From Nectonema munidae (lineage: Eukaryota; Nematomorpha; Nectonematoida; Nectonematidae): DNA of 64,000 nucleotides. Shown here one piece after another: positions 22,783 to 35,076 of this stretch. The stretch's first letter is position 1; each line of letters opens with the position of its first letter. The notes under the pieces were generated by a model. The model was not told the DNA's origin. It made no database searches and saw only the letters and a program-made list of their open reading frames with translations. The DNA lies in NCBI GenBank assembly GCA_030549495.1, contig JAUIRK010000119.1:62001-126000 (forward strand). The letters run 5' to 3'. A program made the position numbers and the translations under genes.

Positions 22783-24852
22783 ACTAGGATGACATTGTGG
22801 TCAAAATGACCGCATTTAAAGATTTATGGTTCAGTAAGTACCACAAAACATATGTACTTAGTTCTGATACTCGATGACTTTTAATATATTGTTAACACCT
22901 GTTATCTCTGAAATTTCTGTTGCTTTTGTCTTTTAGCACAACATTCCTAGTATGACATGTGCGGTCATTTTGACCGCTCACTCTTTTCATTATCTTTCTT
23001 CACATATAATTTCATTCATCCACACACATATGCTCACTATTCAAGTGTAAATATCGTCTTTCTCTTGCTTTTCATAATTTCCGTCATTTCTTTTTCTGAT
23101 AGTTTTTTGTTTTTGTTCTCAAATGCCTTTTTCAAAGCATAATAGACTCTCTGCAGTAAAGATTACGCGGAAGAAACAGATACTGATGATGAAATAATGT
23201 CTTAGATTTCTGAAAATGAAAGCCTTTCTGAATACAGTAATGAGTCAATAGATGATTTGAATGAAGATGATCAAATAGTTGAAGAAAATGACGAATTTGT
23301 TATAAACAAAGACAAAAAGACTTTTGAATCAAAAGATGGTACAAGTTGGTGTGCTGAAACAAAAGGTAGAGCATCTTTGCAGAATATTTTCAAAGCTCAT
23401 CCGGGTCCAACCAGTTTTGCTTATCAAAATATAAATTTACAGGCTAAATCAGCTTTTCGTTGCATTTTTGATGAAAGAATTTTACGCCATATTCAAAAGT
23501 GTAGAATTGCTGAAGGTTGCCGAATAAAAGAAGAGTGGAAGATTTCTCTTGAAGAATTAGAATCTTCCATATCATTGTGCATTTTACGTGGAGTGATTGG
23601 AGCAAAAAATATTCCCTTGAGATGTTTCTGGAGTTAAAATTGGGGTAACCAATTTTTCAAAATGCAACGAAATAGATTTGAAGAAATAATAAAATTTATC
23701 AGGTTTGATTTGAAAAGTGAAAGAAAAGAACGTTTGGGGACGGATAAGTTTGGTTTGATATCTGAAGTATGGAATCTTTTTATAAATAATAGAAAAAAAG
23801 TTGCGTACCATATTCTAATTTGACTATTGACGAACAACTCTTTCCTACGAAAGCTAGATGTCCTTTTACCCAATATAAACCTAGCAAGCCCGATAAATAT
23901 GGTATAAAATTTTGGTTTATTGTGGATGTTAAAAGTAAATACCTGTGTGGAGGTTTTCCTTATCTCGCTAAAGATAATGAAAGATTAAGTGTTCTTCTTG
24001 GTGAGTATATTGTGAAAAAACTTGTTCAACAAAGTGGAATTTTAAAAAAAGATTATAATATCACTTGTGACAATTTTTTTACTTCAAAGAAATTAGCTTC
24101 AGATCTAGTTGTTGAAGGTACAAGTTTTGTTGGTACTCTCAAACAAAATAGAAGAGAAGTTCCTTCAGAAATAAAAGAAATGTATGCAAAAAAAGTTCCA
24201 GTTTATTCTACAAAATTGTTTTTTTGTGATGATGTTTCATTAACAGCATACAAAACCAAATCAAATAAAGTAGTTTTGCTTCTTAGCACACTTCACAATT
24301 AATCTGTTTTCATAAATAATGACTTAAAGAAAAAACCTAAAAGTATAACATAATTCAACAAAGTATGGAGTGGACATATTAGACCAGATGTGCCGTATGT
24401 ATTCGACAAAGTCATGTATAAAAAGATGGTCATTAGCGGTTTTTTCAACTTTCTTGATTTGGCGCTTGTCAATTCTTTGATTTTGTATAATACTGTTAAT
24501 GGTTTGAAAAAATCGCGCAGGTCTTTTCTTTTACAATTAGTTGAAGAACTTTGCGAAACGCAAAATAAAAGTACCACGCAAAGTAAAAGAAAAAGAAGTG
24601 TGGAATCTGAGGTGGAGGCATCAATTAGTAGTTGTTTATATAAGATTCGGAAAAGTTGCCATTCATCCAAATGCAGAAATAAAGCTACTAAATTATGTCA
24701 CAAATGTGGTTTATCAACATGTGGAAAGTGTGTACAATTATTTATATGTTGATTCAAATATAATAAATTAAAACTTTTGGAAAATAATGCATTTCACTAA
24801 AATATATACATTTTATCTGCTGCGGTCAAAATGACCGCAATGTCATCATAGT
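22783..24852 (+). mobile_element. piggyBac transposon, near full length, broken
   Basis: The ends are inverted repeats: ACTAGGATGACATTG on the left and, inverted, ACTATGATGACATTG on the right. Each is followed by a palindrome: GTGGTCAAAATGACCGC (22797-22813) on the left and GCGGTCAAAATGACCGC (24822-24838) on the right. A second left-type end with its own palindrome lies at 22948-22980, and a second right-type sequence, CATGTCATCTTAGTTTAA, at about 24862. No clean TTAA duplication flanks the outer ends; a TTAA does occur at 24876. It encodes one transposase on the plus strand. Confidence 0.8.
23123..24752 (+). pseudogene. piggyBac transposase, several frameshifts and stops
   Basis: The order of motifs is that of a piggyBac DDE transposase. 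A short start MPFSKHNRLS leads into an acidic N-terminal region (SIDDLNEDDQIVEENDEF). Next come SKDGTSW and AHPGPTSFA (start of the catalytic domain), and NWGNQFFKMQRNRFEEIIKF after an in-frame stop at 23638. Then follow TIDEQLFPTK and KPDKYGIKFWF (first Asp), ITCDNFFTSKKLA (second Asp), FVGTLKQNRREVP, and GVDILDQMCRMYSTKS (third catalytic Asp). The C-terminus is Cys-rich: CHSSKCRNKATKLCHKCGLSTCGKC, the zinc-binding tail of this family. Frame changes lie near 23815, 24300-24365 and 24450, and an early stop near 23202. All three catalytic Asp are still present, so inactivation is relatively recent. Confidence 0.9.
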
Positions 24853-26289
24853 AAGTTTTTTTCATGTCATCTTAGTTTAAAATGTCTTTTTTTACAAAAA
24901 GTGTGCTTGTAATTATTTCAGTGCACATCTGATATTATGACATCATCATCTAGATATAGCTGCGAGTTTGAGCGCTAAAACTTTAATTTTTTTATAGTAC
25001 ATAATGTTTGAATCCTTTCATTCAAGCAAGACCAATGCTGACTTTTTACTGCACGGTATTTGGGATGATAAAAATAATACGAAATAACTCCAAATATACA
25101 GTGTAAATTTAGCATCTTATGGAAGAATTCAGTATTCCCCGGGACTACGTAATGCGTAATGATGGGTGCGAACGTGACAAACTATTATTAACTTCCTACT
25201 TTCATGCATTGTTATAAATTTATATAAACTAAAAGTAACTTTTTTTAGTTATTGTCACTGAGTACCAATATTTTTTGTTTGATTTTTACACATGAATACT
25301 TATAAGTATTATATGTAGAAAATATAAGTATAAAATACTTATAATTATTTTCATTTTAAGTTAATTCTTTACTTAAAAAGTGGCGGTTTTTTATCCTAGT
25401 TTCTTCCTCTGAAGAATTCAAAGGTTTTTACGGTTAGGTAGTGTTCTGGCGACCCGGTTCTAACAAGCTACCACTAGATATTAAGATACTTTGGGAGCGT
25501 TTGCGCTAGGATTGTATCTTTCACTCAGCTGTATTTAATATTTTTGAAATATATACTCTTGTAAAATAATATATATCAAGGTATAGTTGTGCAGACGCAG
25601 CATCCCGGACAGGACCACGTTATCGGTAAGGATGGGTGCTTAACTTACATATATGTCTTTTACATGATTTGCATTTTGTAGTATCTCTACATTTTGAGTG
25701 ATAACCGAAACTTGTGGAAGTTGACGCTCGTTCTATTGTTGAGGATTGTTGTTCATACTCATAAAATGTTTAAAAGGCAAATAAATTTGCGACGGGGTGT
25801 CAGCTATCAAAATATTGTGGTACGCTATATTGAAGTAATTCGTAAAAATTTCACCGCTCAATCTTCTAGAAATTCTATATCTAAATCTGATTCGTCTTAT
25901 CTATCCCTCTTTTGTATTTATTGTACTGGACAATTGTCTCTATAGTTTACGTTTGTTTCCAATTAACTCAATTTCCCCGAAGTGCTGATTGACATAACAC
26001 AAATGGCATAACATAAAGGAATATATGCCGTCAAAGAAGCATATTGTGTGAATATATTGGATTCCATCCCATGTAAACCCAACTGTTGCAAAGGTTGGGG
26101 TGTGAAAATGGGAAGAATTAAAATTCGATTAGATCTAACAGTACCACATATAATTGTGAGAACTCAAATCATGGCATGTGAAAACCAGATCAGCAAGGAA
26201 ATCCGATAGGTTAGTTAAAATCAGTAATCAAGCTTTTAACTATATTTGTATCACCAAAGTAATTTTTATCAGCCAAATCATGAATTATA
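24853..26289. other. Intergenic DNA, no gene recognised
   Basis: No supported gene. A GC-richer stretch at about 25430-25640 (TGGCGACCCGGTTC; CGCAGCATCCCGGACAGGACC) is conspicuous but has no partner or coding context. An 83-residue frame at 25694-25945 is not recognised and starts without ATG context, so it is not called. Confidence 0.45.
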
Positions 26290-26440
26290 TATTTCTGATT
26301 TTAAAATAAATAAAGATCTAGCTTCTGTTCAATGATATATTTTTACACCATAATGACCAGGTTTAGAAGGATCATATATTTTAATTCTACAATTTCCTCT
26401 AAAATTTACCAGCTGTTCATCAAATGTAAAGTAGTCTAAT
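26290..26440 (-). pseudogene. piggyBac transposase fragment
   Basis: On the minus strand the text reads LDYFTFDEQLVNFRGNCRI, then DPSKPGHYGVKI, then TEARSLFILKSEIY. These are the first catalytic-Asp block (T-x-DEQL-x-x-F-x-G-x-C), the SKP-x-x-YG-x-K block and the following strand of piggyBac transposases. A stop sits between the second and third parts. Wording differs clearly from the element at 22783 (for example FRGNCRI against FPTKARCP), so it belongs to a different piggyBac lineage. No other part is readable nearby. Confidence 0.75.
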
Positions 26441-26469
26441 AGTACAAAATGTATTTAGAACAGTTTTGA

Positions 26470-27808
26470 CAAAAAAAGTTTTGTAAAAATCTAATAGAAA
26501 ATTATTTATCACTTGAATCTTGCTTACTCTCAGTTCTCACATCAAAACAAATAAATGCATGAACCAACAAAACATATTTGTGAACATAGAAGCTTTAAAA
26601 AAGATTACGCTCCCTTAGGCCCCTCTGTATCCGCGCATAGTTAAAAAAAAATTAAGTTTTTTTAAAGATTTTTATGTGTTTTTTTAATTTTTATTTCAAT
26701 GTTTCTTATTTTTTTTGTGAATTTCGATTCTTTGTGGTTTTATTCGTATTATTAGTACATTGAAAAAAGTAACAAATATTTTTATCTTTGTAGAAAAAAA
26801 TTATGATGATAACATGTTATAAAATCTTATTTTTGTATTTCCTTTTTTATTGTTCTTTCCGAACAAAAACATCATTAAAACAAAGAATCTTTTGAATTCA
26901 GCTAAAAATTTATTCATAAGCAAGAAATCACATATGGGGATTTTGATTTTGAAGATATATAAATGTTTTCAGCACTCCGTATATACATATATAATACCAC
27001 GGGATAGGCTGTTATATATAAAAAATATCAAATTGTATTTCCCAATTTATTGTTTTAAAATGGTATTAAAATATTTGCAAACCATAAATTAATCGTTTGA
27101 ATCAAGATATTAACAAGATTCGTAATTGTTCTTTCAATATCAATATAGTATTATTGATCTCATTTTGCAAAAAAAAACTTTAAAAATATTCCAAATTTCA
27201 CCTTAACGAAAATCAAATTTGAAAAATAAATAAATTTCTTTTAATTTAAAAAGATCCAAAATTTCCAAATATTCACTTGAATCATGAAAAACACAGATAT
27301 TTCTGGGAATTTTTAAGCAAAAAATGGCCCAATATACTTTGGCTTGATATTTCCTAAAATCTTGGTTGAGAGCTTTATTTTTGGAATATATTACTATTAT
27401 TAACAAATGAGCAAAATATATAGGTGTTAAAAAACGTCTTATAAGTAAAAATACATATCAACTTCAATTTAATTTTATATCATTCTTCTTGACATTAGAT
27501 TTTTTTTTCTCATTAAATATTTTTAATCGCGTTTTAAGTCAAATTTTAAACTCTTCCTATAAAAGGTATACTATTTATGAAGTTAGTGCTATATTTGCTC
27601 TATTTGGTTATCAAGAAGTGTCTCTATTATATAAAATTTTAACTTAGACAGATATTGTTTTTGCCCGTACACACAAAATTGTTTGGAAAAGAGAGAATGC
27701 CGAAATTACACAAAAAATCGGAATTAGAATTATTCTACATAATGTGTGCAGAATAGCAAATTCAAAAGTTTGAACCAAAGGGTAGAAGGGCTGCAAAGGT
27801 TCATAGTC
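26470..27808. other. Intergenic DNA with a dispersed repeat
   Basis: No gene was recognised. About 150 bp at 27050-27195 recur at 31725-31870 in the same orientation (TTTGCAAAC, TCGTTTGAATCAA, TATTAACAA, AATTGTTCTTTCAATATC, TAAAAATATTCC). This is an unclassified dispersed repeat. Confidence 0.5.
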
Positions 27809-27962
27809 AAAACGCTCAAAAACCAAAACGCCCAAAAATCAAACCGTCCGAAACCAAAATATATTATAAATGTTCAATTCAATATTTGTACGTTTTAGTT
27901 CAAGGTTTTGGTTTTCGGACGTTTTAGTTTTCAGGCGTTTTGATTTTCGGACGTTTTTACCA
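27805..27962. repeat. Hairpin of short CAAAACG[CT]CC units
   Basis: The left arm holds three tandem units of about 16 bp (CAAAACGCTCAAAAAC, CAAAACGCCCAAAAAT, CAAACCGTCCGAAAC). The right arm is their inverted counterpart (GGTTTTCGGACG, TTTTCAGGCGTTTTG, TTTTCGGACGTTTT). A third related patch, GGCCGTTTTGGTTTCCGG, lies near 28213. The tandem-in-inverted layout resembles multi-repeat ends of MULE-like elements, but no transposase is nearby. Confidence 0.65.
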
Positions 27963-30944
27963 CGCATCTTGCAATAGGTAGCATGCAAATATCACTAAGT
28001 AAGATTGTGTGCTTGCCAGTCATATCTAAGCCTAAAAATAAGAGAATGTCAATTTTTACTTGTGAGTAAGTGAAAAAAGCTATAAAAACCAAAAGTTTTA
28101 AAAAGATGTCTACAAAACCTTTTAACCATACATCAAAAATCTTATAAATGATAAAAGATTATTCATTTTTGAAAAATTTTATATTTCCTAGAGAGTTTTA
28201 TTTTTTCGATTTTGGCCGTTTTGGTTTCCGGTTTTTTGGCAAATGTTTTAAGGGGTACAAAAAAAATTATCGAAATATGAGCACATAAAAATATAAAGTA
28301 TTTATTTGCCAATCGAGACAGAGTTCATCTTGGCTACTTTGTCTATGTGCAAATTATGCAAGTAAAACTCAATTTAGTTATCAATACCCATTTCCCCATA
28401 GAAAGCATGATGTATTTAACTAACTTGGTATGTCCGAAAAATACTTTGCAAAAGTTTGAGTGAAAAAAATGCAAATGCAATACTTGAAATTTGAGAATGA
28501 GATGAACTTTTGAACACAAACACGCACAAACAAATTCTCCCACCACTTATCAAAGTGTTAAGGTATAGACGACAGAAAGGTAAAAACTTAATGAACATTG
28601 TTATTATTACTATTATCATCAGCAAAAATTTCCACAAATTTTTTCTTTACCTCAGAATGTCTGTTATATATGAGAAGTCAACATATATATATATATATAT
28701 ATAATACATAGGTAAATCAGTGAGTATTTTATTTTATACGTTTAAGGCTAAATTGGAAGTGGTATGCTGTGTTTATTTCGTAGAAGCTTAATTATCACTA
28801 CAGTTTTACCTCAACCACAATAATAAAAATCATCATCATCAACCTCATCCTCACCCATCTTTCTTTTCTTATATCTTTCATATCGTCAAAGCTCTCATCA
28901 TCACCATCATTACCATGAAAACCGCTATTACTGCATATATTTGTTGTATATGAATGCGTAGAACAGGTCTAGTTACAGCAAACATATTGCCAAAAGCTAA
29001 TTCCTTCGAATTTTTTACATTAATTTTTAGCTATTCTCAAAAGCGCTGTGTGAGCAAGAGCTCTTGCATCCTATATCTCTCCTCTACGGTTAAAATGGTG
29101 CTAGCTCCTTCTAATTCTTCAGTAAAGATAGAAAGTCAGACTGTGTGAAGAATTCTAGAATTTGCAAGTATTATCTTTACAAGAACGCAGTGGTATCATT
29201 GACATGGCTTGATGGCAGAGCGCTAAGCACCGTTCATTAACAGAGCTGCTTCTCTCGACATACACACTCATCCATATATACGCTGTTTGGTGGCAAATTT
29301 TTGACAAAATGTAAGGCAAGACGACGCTTTAATTTAAAAAAAGTTATTCTGCTGAAGCTGTAAAAGTGCCTATAGGTAGGAAGAAGGGAGAAGAATAATG
29401 GTTTGAATGCATAATTTCTAAATGTGATCTCTTGACTTTGCAAGTAATAAAATAGCACACACAAAATATCATTTGTACAGCTACACACATACACATATAG
29501 TGTATCTTGTTTGTGTATATGAGTATAATTCATTCAGTTTTCCTTATTATTAATACAATGTTATTATTATTATTACTCAAATTTTATTATTACTTTTTTG
29601 TTATCATAAAAAATTTAAGGAAGAAATGAGGAAGAAGGAAATGAAGTATATATTTGAATAGCTTTTTTCTTTTATTTTGATATTTATACCAAACTTGAAT
29701 ATCCATTTTTTTTTACAAAACATGTAATTCCCTTTAGACAAGTTCAAAAACCAACCCATTAAATATTCATCTTTTAGATGGAAGAGAATGTCTGCGTATA
29801 CACTGATTCTTCATAATAGGTGATGCTATCAAGTTAGAAAAATGTTCCTCGCAAATCTAAACTTCCTTTTTTTTTGACAGACAATGAAAGAAAACAACTG
29901 TTTGCTTTATGTTGTAAATATAAGTAATAAAAGTATTAAAGTGTTAGTTATCCATGTAATTGCAGCGTGAAACTCTACTCAAGCTAAAACCTTAATGAGA
30001 CTATTTTAGTGTATAAATAAACAAAAAAATTTTTTTTTCATAATAAAAACTTAGGGTATCTATCTAATTTAGTTATTATGTTTTAAGAAAAATATATTTC
30101 AAAATTTTAAGCAGAAAAATTTTCTATAATAAAATAAGTTTAAATGTTTAAATTTTGTAAATTTAGAACGTTAACTATATTATAAATGTGAATCTGGTAT
30201 GATGCTGAATTGTACAGGGACAAATGAGAAATGTCTTCTCTACTTAGACAATTGTAGTGAATAGTATGGAAAATTTTAATTCATATACTACTAACTAATA
30301 ATTTCTCCAAAATGGTTTCTTTTTTCCAAATTCTATCTAGATTATTTAATTATTCGATATATATTTAATTATTGATTATATATATATATTGAAATTAGGA
30401 AACACATTTTTTAATGATAATTTTAAAATAGAGAAATTTATGTTTTATTTTTTCTCTTCCTCAATTTTTTTTTGTTTTTTATTCGTTTTCTTGTTCAAAC
30501 GTTTTTTGGTTTCTCTTTTTCTTTATAACACGTTATCTGTCTTTCTTGTTTTCTTATTTTATTTGTACACAAGTCGCCAAACCTATTTCCGACCCTCATT
30601 TCCAACAATATGCTCACTCTCTTCTGAAATCCTTTTTCTATACAACTGTTTTATAATAATACTTCTACACTCTGAGATTTTTTAATGAGTTTTATGTGCC
30701 TTTTCTCTTATTTGTAACCGCAATCTATATGGCGTGGTTAAATTTTCCTAATGAGTATTAATATATATTCGTTTAGGAGTAAAATTATAACTTATTTGTA
30801 TTTTATATCATTAAAATTAAAATTTAATTACAATAACTTTGAAAATGAAATAAATTTTTATAATATATTTTTAAAAAATATATATATTGCTCTAATTATG
30901 CTTTCTAGAATTGATATGCCTAGTTCAAAAAGAAATTGATAAAA
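27963..30944. other. Intergenic DNA with microsatellites, no gene seen
   Basis: It contains a TA run at 28682-28704, degenerate CAT/ATC trinucleotides at 28825-28920, TTA trinucleotides near 29540-29590, and TA-rich tracts near 30360-30390. The open frames here are short, hydrophobic and AT-driven, with no family resemblance. No splice-supported exon could be argued. Confidence 0.5.
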
Positions 30945-31072
30945 CTTAGGGTCTCGATTCAGATGGTCTGGGTTCGAATCCCTATCGTGTCTATCCCCAT
31001 AAATCTGACCAGTTATGTAAGATTATTTTTCTTTTAGATGCGAGACAAATAAAAATAAATAAATAAAAAATC
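30945..31072 (+). mobile_element. tRNA-derived SINE, family B (copy 2)
   Basis: It contains an intact B-box GGTTCGAATCC (30970-30980), followed by CTATCGTGTCTATCCCCAT and AGTTATGTAAGATTATTTTT. The latter is shared with the copy at 8906 (TCGTGACTATCC, ACTATGGAAGATTATT). The tail ends in AAATAAATAAATAAAAA. The A-box region is shortened. Confidence 0.65.
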
Positions 31073-32028
31073 ATATATTTTTAAAAGAGAGAAGACCTTT
31101 ATTTATCACAATAATAAATATGTAATCAGTATGAAACAAATTTAGAATTATATCAGTAGAAACCAAGATTTATACATACATACACAATCTATATAAAACA
31201 AATATGACAAAATAATACAATCAACATTTGGAATTAACACAGAGGTGGCAATCTAAACTTAAAAGTTGCAAATTGCATATTTTTAAAAATTGAAGAGAAA
31301 TTGTTTTTGAATGGAAATAAAGAGTTACAATATTTTTCTGATCGGCATCTGAGAAAATGTTTCGACTTTGAAGAAAATTATGCAGGAAAGAATAAATAGT
31401 TCTAATTGCGTGGATGGTATGTTTTGAATAAGCATTGGAAGTAAATGATTGGACGAAAACTCCAGGGAGAGAACTCGATTGAGGATAATATATATATATC
31501 TGATCATCACATTTAAGAATATTGTTGTAATAAAATAAAGTGAAACGTTAATAGGTTGTTGTGTCATAGGATCAAAAATGAAGTAAAACAAAAAAATTAT
31601 AATTTAGTATGAAGAACAAAATTATTTGGAAAATAATTTCAATTTCCGATACGACGATTAATTTCAATTTTATGAAATTTTTATTGTTTAATTCAAAATT
31701 GAGAATGATTCTTTTATATCTGTTTTCATTAAAAAGATGATTAGAATATTTGCAAACAACAAATTTATCGTTTGAATCAAAATATTAACAAAATTTCTAA
31801 TTGTTCTTTCAATATCCATTATTATTTTATCTTATTTTACGAAAAGAAACTCTAAAAATATTCCTATAAAATTTAATATTTTTTCTCCTATTTGATAAAG
31901 GATTGTTGTCAATCTGAAATTAATCATCTTTTTTTAAAAAGATAAGATTATACAAATATTATAGAGAATATTTGTTAATAAAGTTTAGAGAAGTGTCAAT
32001 AACAATAAATAGAAGAAGAAGTTTATTT
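31073..32028. other. Intergenic DNA, no gene recognised
   Basis: Only the dispersed repeat copy at 31725-31870 (see 27050) and a TA run near 31490 stand out. An 88-residue minus frame at 31325-31591 is AT-driven and unsupported. Confidence 0.45.
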
Positions 32029-32674
32029 ATCATGTCCACCCCGGGGATCCCCTTCGTTTATTCCCCGGGGAATTTCTGAAATTTTTACTCCTCGTCCCCG
32101 AAACTCATTCCTTGACTCCCCGAGGTGTTTTCAGATTTTCGATTTGCTTCTGTGCTGGATTGTTTGATGAAAATTTTAGGCTAATTTTATAGTTTTAAGT
32201 CAAATCAAATTTTTAAATCTACATTTTTTGATGAAACAAAAAAGTTGTATTAAAGCAGAAATAAAATAATGAAAAAAACGTTTGACCTTTATTTGGAAAC
32301 AAAAAGAAGGCTCAAAGTTTTGGAAAATTTGTTCAAGAATTTAAAAAGCATAAAACCAACATCTGTAGACTCCGAACGAGTGTTTTCATCAATGAGTTAT
32401 TTTTCTACGAAAATAAGAAACCAGTTTAACAATGAAACTTTGAAAGACCTAGTATTTCTTAGATATTTTTTCAAAACATGAATATTTTTTTACATTTTTT
32501 AAAAATAATTTTATTCAACTTTTGAACTAATAAAAAACTTTCAGAATACTTTATATTTTTTCATTTTAGAAGAGTTTTTTTATTGTGAAAAAATCGCTTT
32601 TTCTTCCCCCGGGAAATATTTCAAAAATTAAGAGGTCCTCGTTCCCCGGGGAATGAAAAAAAGACCTTAAAGTG
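32029..32674. mobile_element. Small hAT element with CCCCGGGG-rich ends
   Basis: GC-rich ends stand out in AT-rich DNA. The left end reads TGTCCACCCCGGGGATCCCC with a second TTCCCCGGGGAATT block. The right end reads TTCCCCGGGGAATG followed by AAAGTGGACACA. The outermost inverted match is TGTCCAC. It encloses a hAT C-terminal domain fragment, so it is a deletion derivative of a hAT transposon. The 8-bp target duplication is not clear. Confidence 0.65.
32269..32481 (+). pseudogene. hAT transposase C-terminal dimerisation domain
   Basis: The 70-residue frame contains PTSVDSERVFSSMSYFSTKI, RNQFNNETLKDLVFLRYF. This is the classic hAT family C-terminal dimerisation signature: P-x-S-x-x-SER-x-FS, then T-K-x-RN, then an L-x-x-L-x-FL motif. 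Only this domain remains; the catalytic core is gone. The lead-in MKKTFDLYLETKRR may be out of its original context. The fragment is uninterrupted, which together with the well-kept ends suggests a fairly young deletion derivative. Confidence 0.85.
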
Positions 32675-32951
32675 GACACACTAACATACACACATAAAAA
32701 ATAATATAGATATGGAATATAACAAAAGATAGAATACGATATGTGATAGGATATTTCGCAAGGCCATAAAGCCGCTTAAGGAGATACCCTAACTAAATAA
32801 AGGAAATAAAAAAATAAAATAAAAAAACGATATAAAAAAAAGTAAAAGACAAAAAACAAAATATAAGTTATGAAAATATAATATACAACATAATTTAAAT
32901 GTACAATGATGCTTAGGAAGGAAAACTAGAAAAGTAAAGCAAATTAAAGAA

Positions 32952-34600
32952 TTAATTAAAATTATATACATATTTACAAGCAAAGCAATTAACTGGACAA
33001 TAATTTGATAAGTATGTGTTAATGAATAATTTTTTTAAATATACTTTAAAAGAGCTAATTTTCATATTATTATTAAGATGGTGAATCAAAAAGTTATTCC
33101 ACACTGAAGAAATTTTGTATTTCATAGTTTGTTTATATATTTGTTTACTGTAGAAAGGTAGAATAGCTTTATTAGCATTACGCAAATAAAAGTTAGGTTT
33201 TTGGTAATTGAAAGAAACGTAATCATCAAAAATGCCAGGTAAGTAACCATTCAAGAATTTATAAATAAATAAAGATATATTATAGGTATACAAATCATTA
33301 ATTTTCAATAAGTTTGTGTTATAAAATAAAGGAGAGGTATGCGCCAAAAAATTTGAGTTGAATACAGATCTTATCATTTTTTTTTGAGAAACAATCAAAG
33401 AGGAGATGTTTTGATGTCTCCAAATAACTAAACAGTAGTTAATAAGGAAGAAAAAATGAACTATAAATTAAGAGCTTGACTTTAGTAGGAAAAAAGTTTT
33501 TGAACCTTTTTATGATATAAATGACTCGAGATAATTTATTATTTACATACGAAATATGCTGTTGCCATTTCAATTTATTGTCTATTACGACACCCAAAAG
33601 ATTGAAAGATTGGACAATCTCAAATTTCAAATTGGTAGATATTAGTTCAGAACACTTGCTATTCGCAAATAGCATTGCTTTAGACTTTTCAAAATTAATA
33701 CACATACAGTTAGCTTTGCACCATAAAAAAAGTTTATCAACTTCTTGATTAAAGTAATTAATTTTATTGAAAAACATATCACAAGAAAAAGGGATGTTGA
33801 TAGTTAAATCATCTGCAAAGATAAAAAACTTCAAATTTATATTGGAAAGAGGTATATCATTTAGAAAGACCCAAAACAAAAGAGGTCCCAAGATGGAACC
33901 TTGAGGAACGCCAGAAAGAATTGGTTGAGTATTAGAAAGTAAACCCTCAACAATTACACATTGGTATCTTGTATGATTTTTTCAATACCATAGGCAGATA
34001 ATTTATTTAATAGGACTTCATGGGGAACTGTGTCAAATGCTTTTTTAAAATCAATAAAAAGAGAAAGCGCACTTTTATCAGAAGCAAGATTATTGATAAT
34101 GTCATCAATGAAACAGATGAGTAATGAGTGAGAACTATGATTTTTACGGAAGCCAAATTGGAAATGATGAATAATGTTATTATTATTAAAAATACAACTG
34201 TTTAAATAATAGTTTTTCTAGGATTTTAGATAGGATAGGAATTATGGAAATTAGCCTATAATTATTTATGTAATTCTTATTACCTTTTTTAAATACAGGG
34301 ATAATTTTAGATAACTTGAACACAGAAGGAAAAATAGAGTGCTCTAAGCACGAGTTATAACCTATTAATAAGTATGGGCCAAGTATATGTAAAACAATTT
34401 TTATATGATAAATAGAAACATTGTAAATATCACTTGAATTATCCGTACTTAATTCACTAATGGCTATAAGAAGATCATTATAAGGAATTTTTGAAAATTG
34501 AAAATTAGAAGAAGACATAGGAATATAAGTCAAATACTCACCATCAGGTTTACTTATTTTCATGTCATTAGCAAACTTTTCACTAAAGTATTGGGACAAG
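32952..34600 (-). pseudogene. LINE reverse transcriptase and C-terminal region
   Basis: Reading on the minus strand: FKLSKIIPVFKKGNKNYINN and RLISIIPILSKILEKLLF (RT N-terminal blocks, to 34186); FQFGFRKNHSSHSLL and LFIDFKKAFDTVPHEVLLNK (motif with first catalytic Asp); GVPQGSILGPLLFWVFLND (about 33930-33865) and FFIFADDLT (the FADD active-site motif, near 33815). KLKWQQHISYVNNKLSRVIY follows. The C-terminal region (33398-32952) includes LFIYKFLNGYLPGIFDDYV and ISSVWNNFLIHHLN, typical of the CR1/L2/Jockey side of the non-LTR tree. There are frame changes near 34186, 33930 and 33420, so it is broken. The clade call is by motif memory. Confidence 0.88.
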
Positions 34601-35076
34601 ATTTTTGGATCATTAATTATATTTTTATCAATTTTTAATGAAAGAGGTGATTTGCTTGAACTTTTAACAGATTTACTAATTTCAACCCAAAGATTTCTGT
34701 TGCTAGATGAATTAGAAAACTTGGTGAAAAAAATTTTTTCTTCAACTCCTTTGACATATATTTAATCTTATTTCTTAAAAAAAATAAATTAATTTTTCAA
34801 AGTATAACTTGGATTGTTTTTAAGTTTTTTAAACATTAAATTTCTTTTCTTTATTAATTTTAGGAGTTAAACATTCATCCACTCATTAATTGGATTTTTA
34901 TAATATAGATGTGAATATTTGTTGAATTTTAGAATTTTAGTATTAATATCTATAAAATGTATAAGTGATTCTTTTCAAGTACAAATCAGGAACATCAAAG
35001 TAAGGACTAAGAAAACCGCGCCAATTAAATGACTCAATATTCTTTATGAAATCGATAAAATTAAATTTTTTTCTGG

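Noticed and set aside
25430-25640. Possible LTR or primer-binding remnant (TGGCGACCCGG)
   Set aside because: No second LTR, no coding part and no polypurine tract nearby; too little to support the call.
25694-25945. 83-residue frame in a less AT-rich stretch
   Set aside because: No motif, no splice or promoter context, and no recognisable homology; left as unannotated.
28820-28925. CRISPR-like or regulatory repeat array
   Set aside because: It is a degenerate ATC/CAT microsatellite with no spacers of regular length, in eukaryotic DNA.
30945-31000. Functional tRNA gene
   Set aside because: The B-box is intact, but the acceptor stem and A-box are not, and the sequence continues into a SINE body with an A-rich tail.
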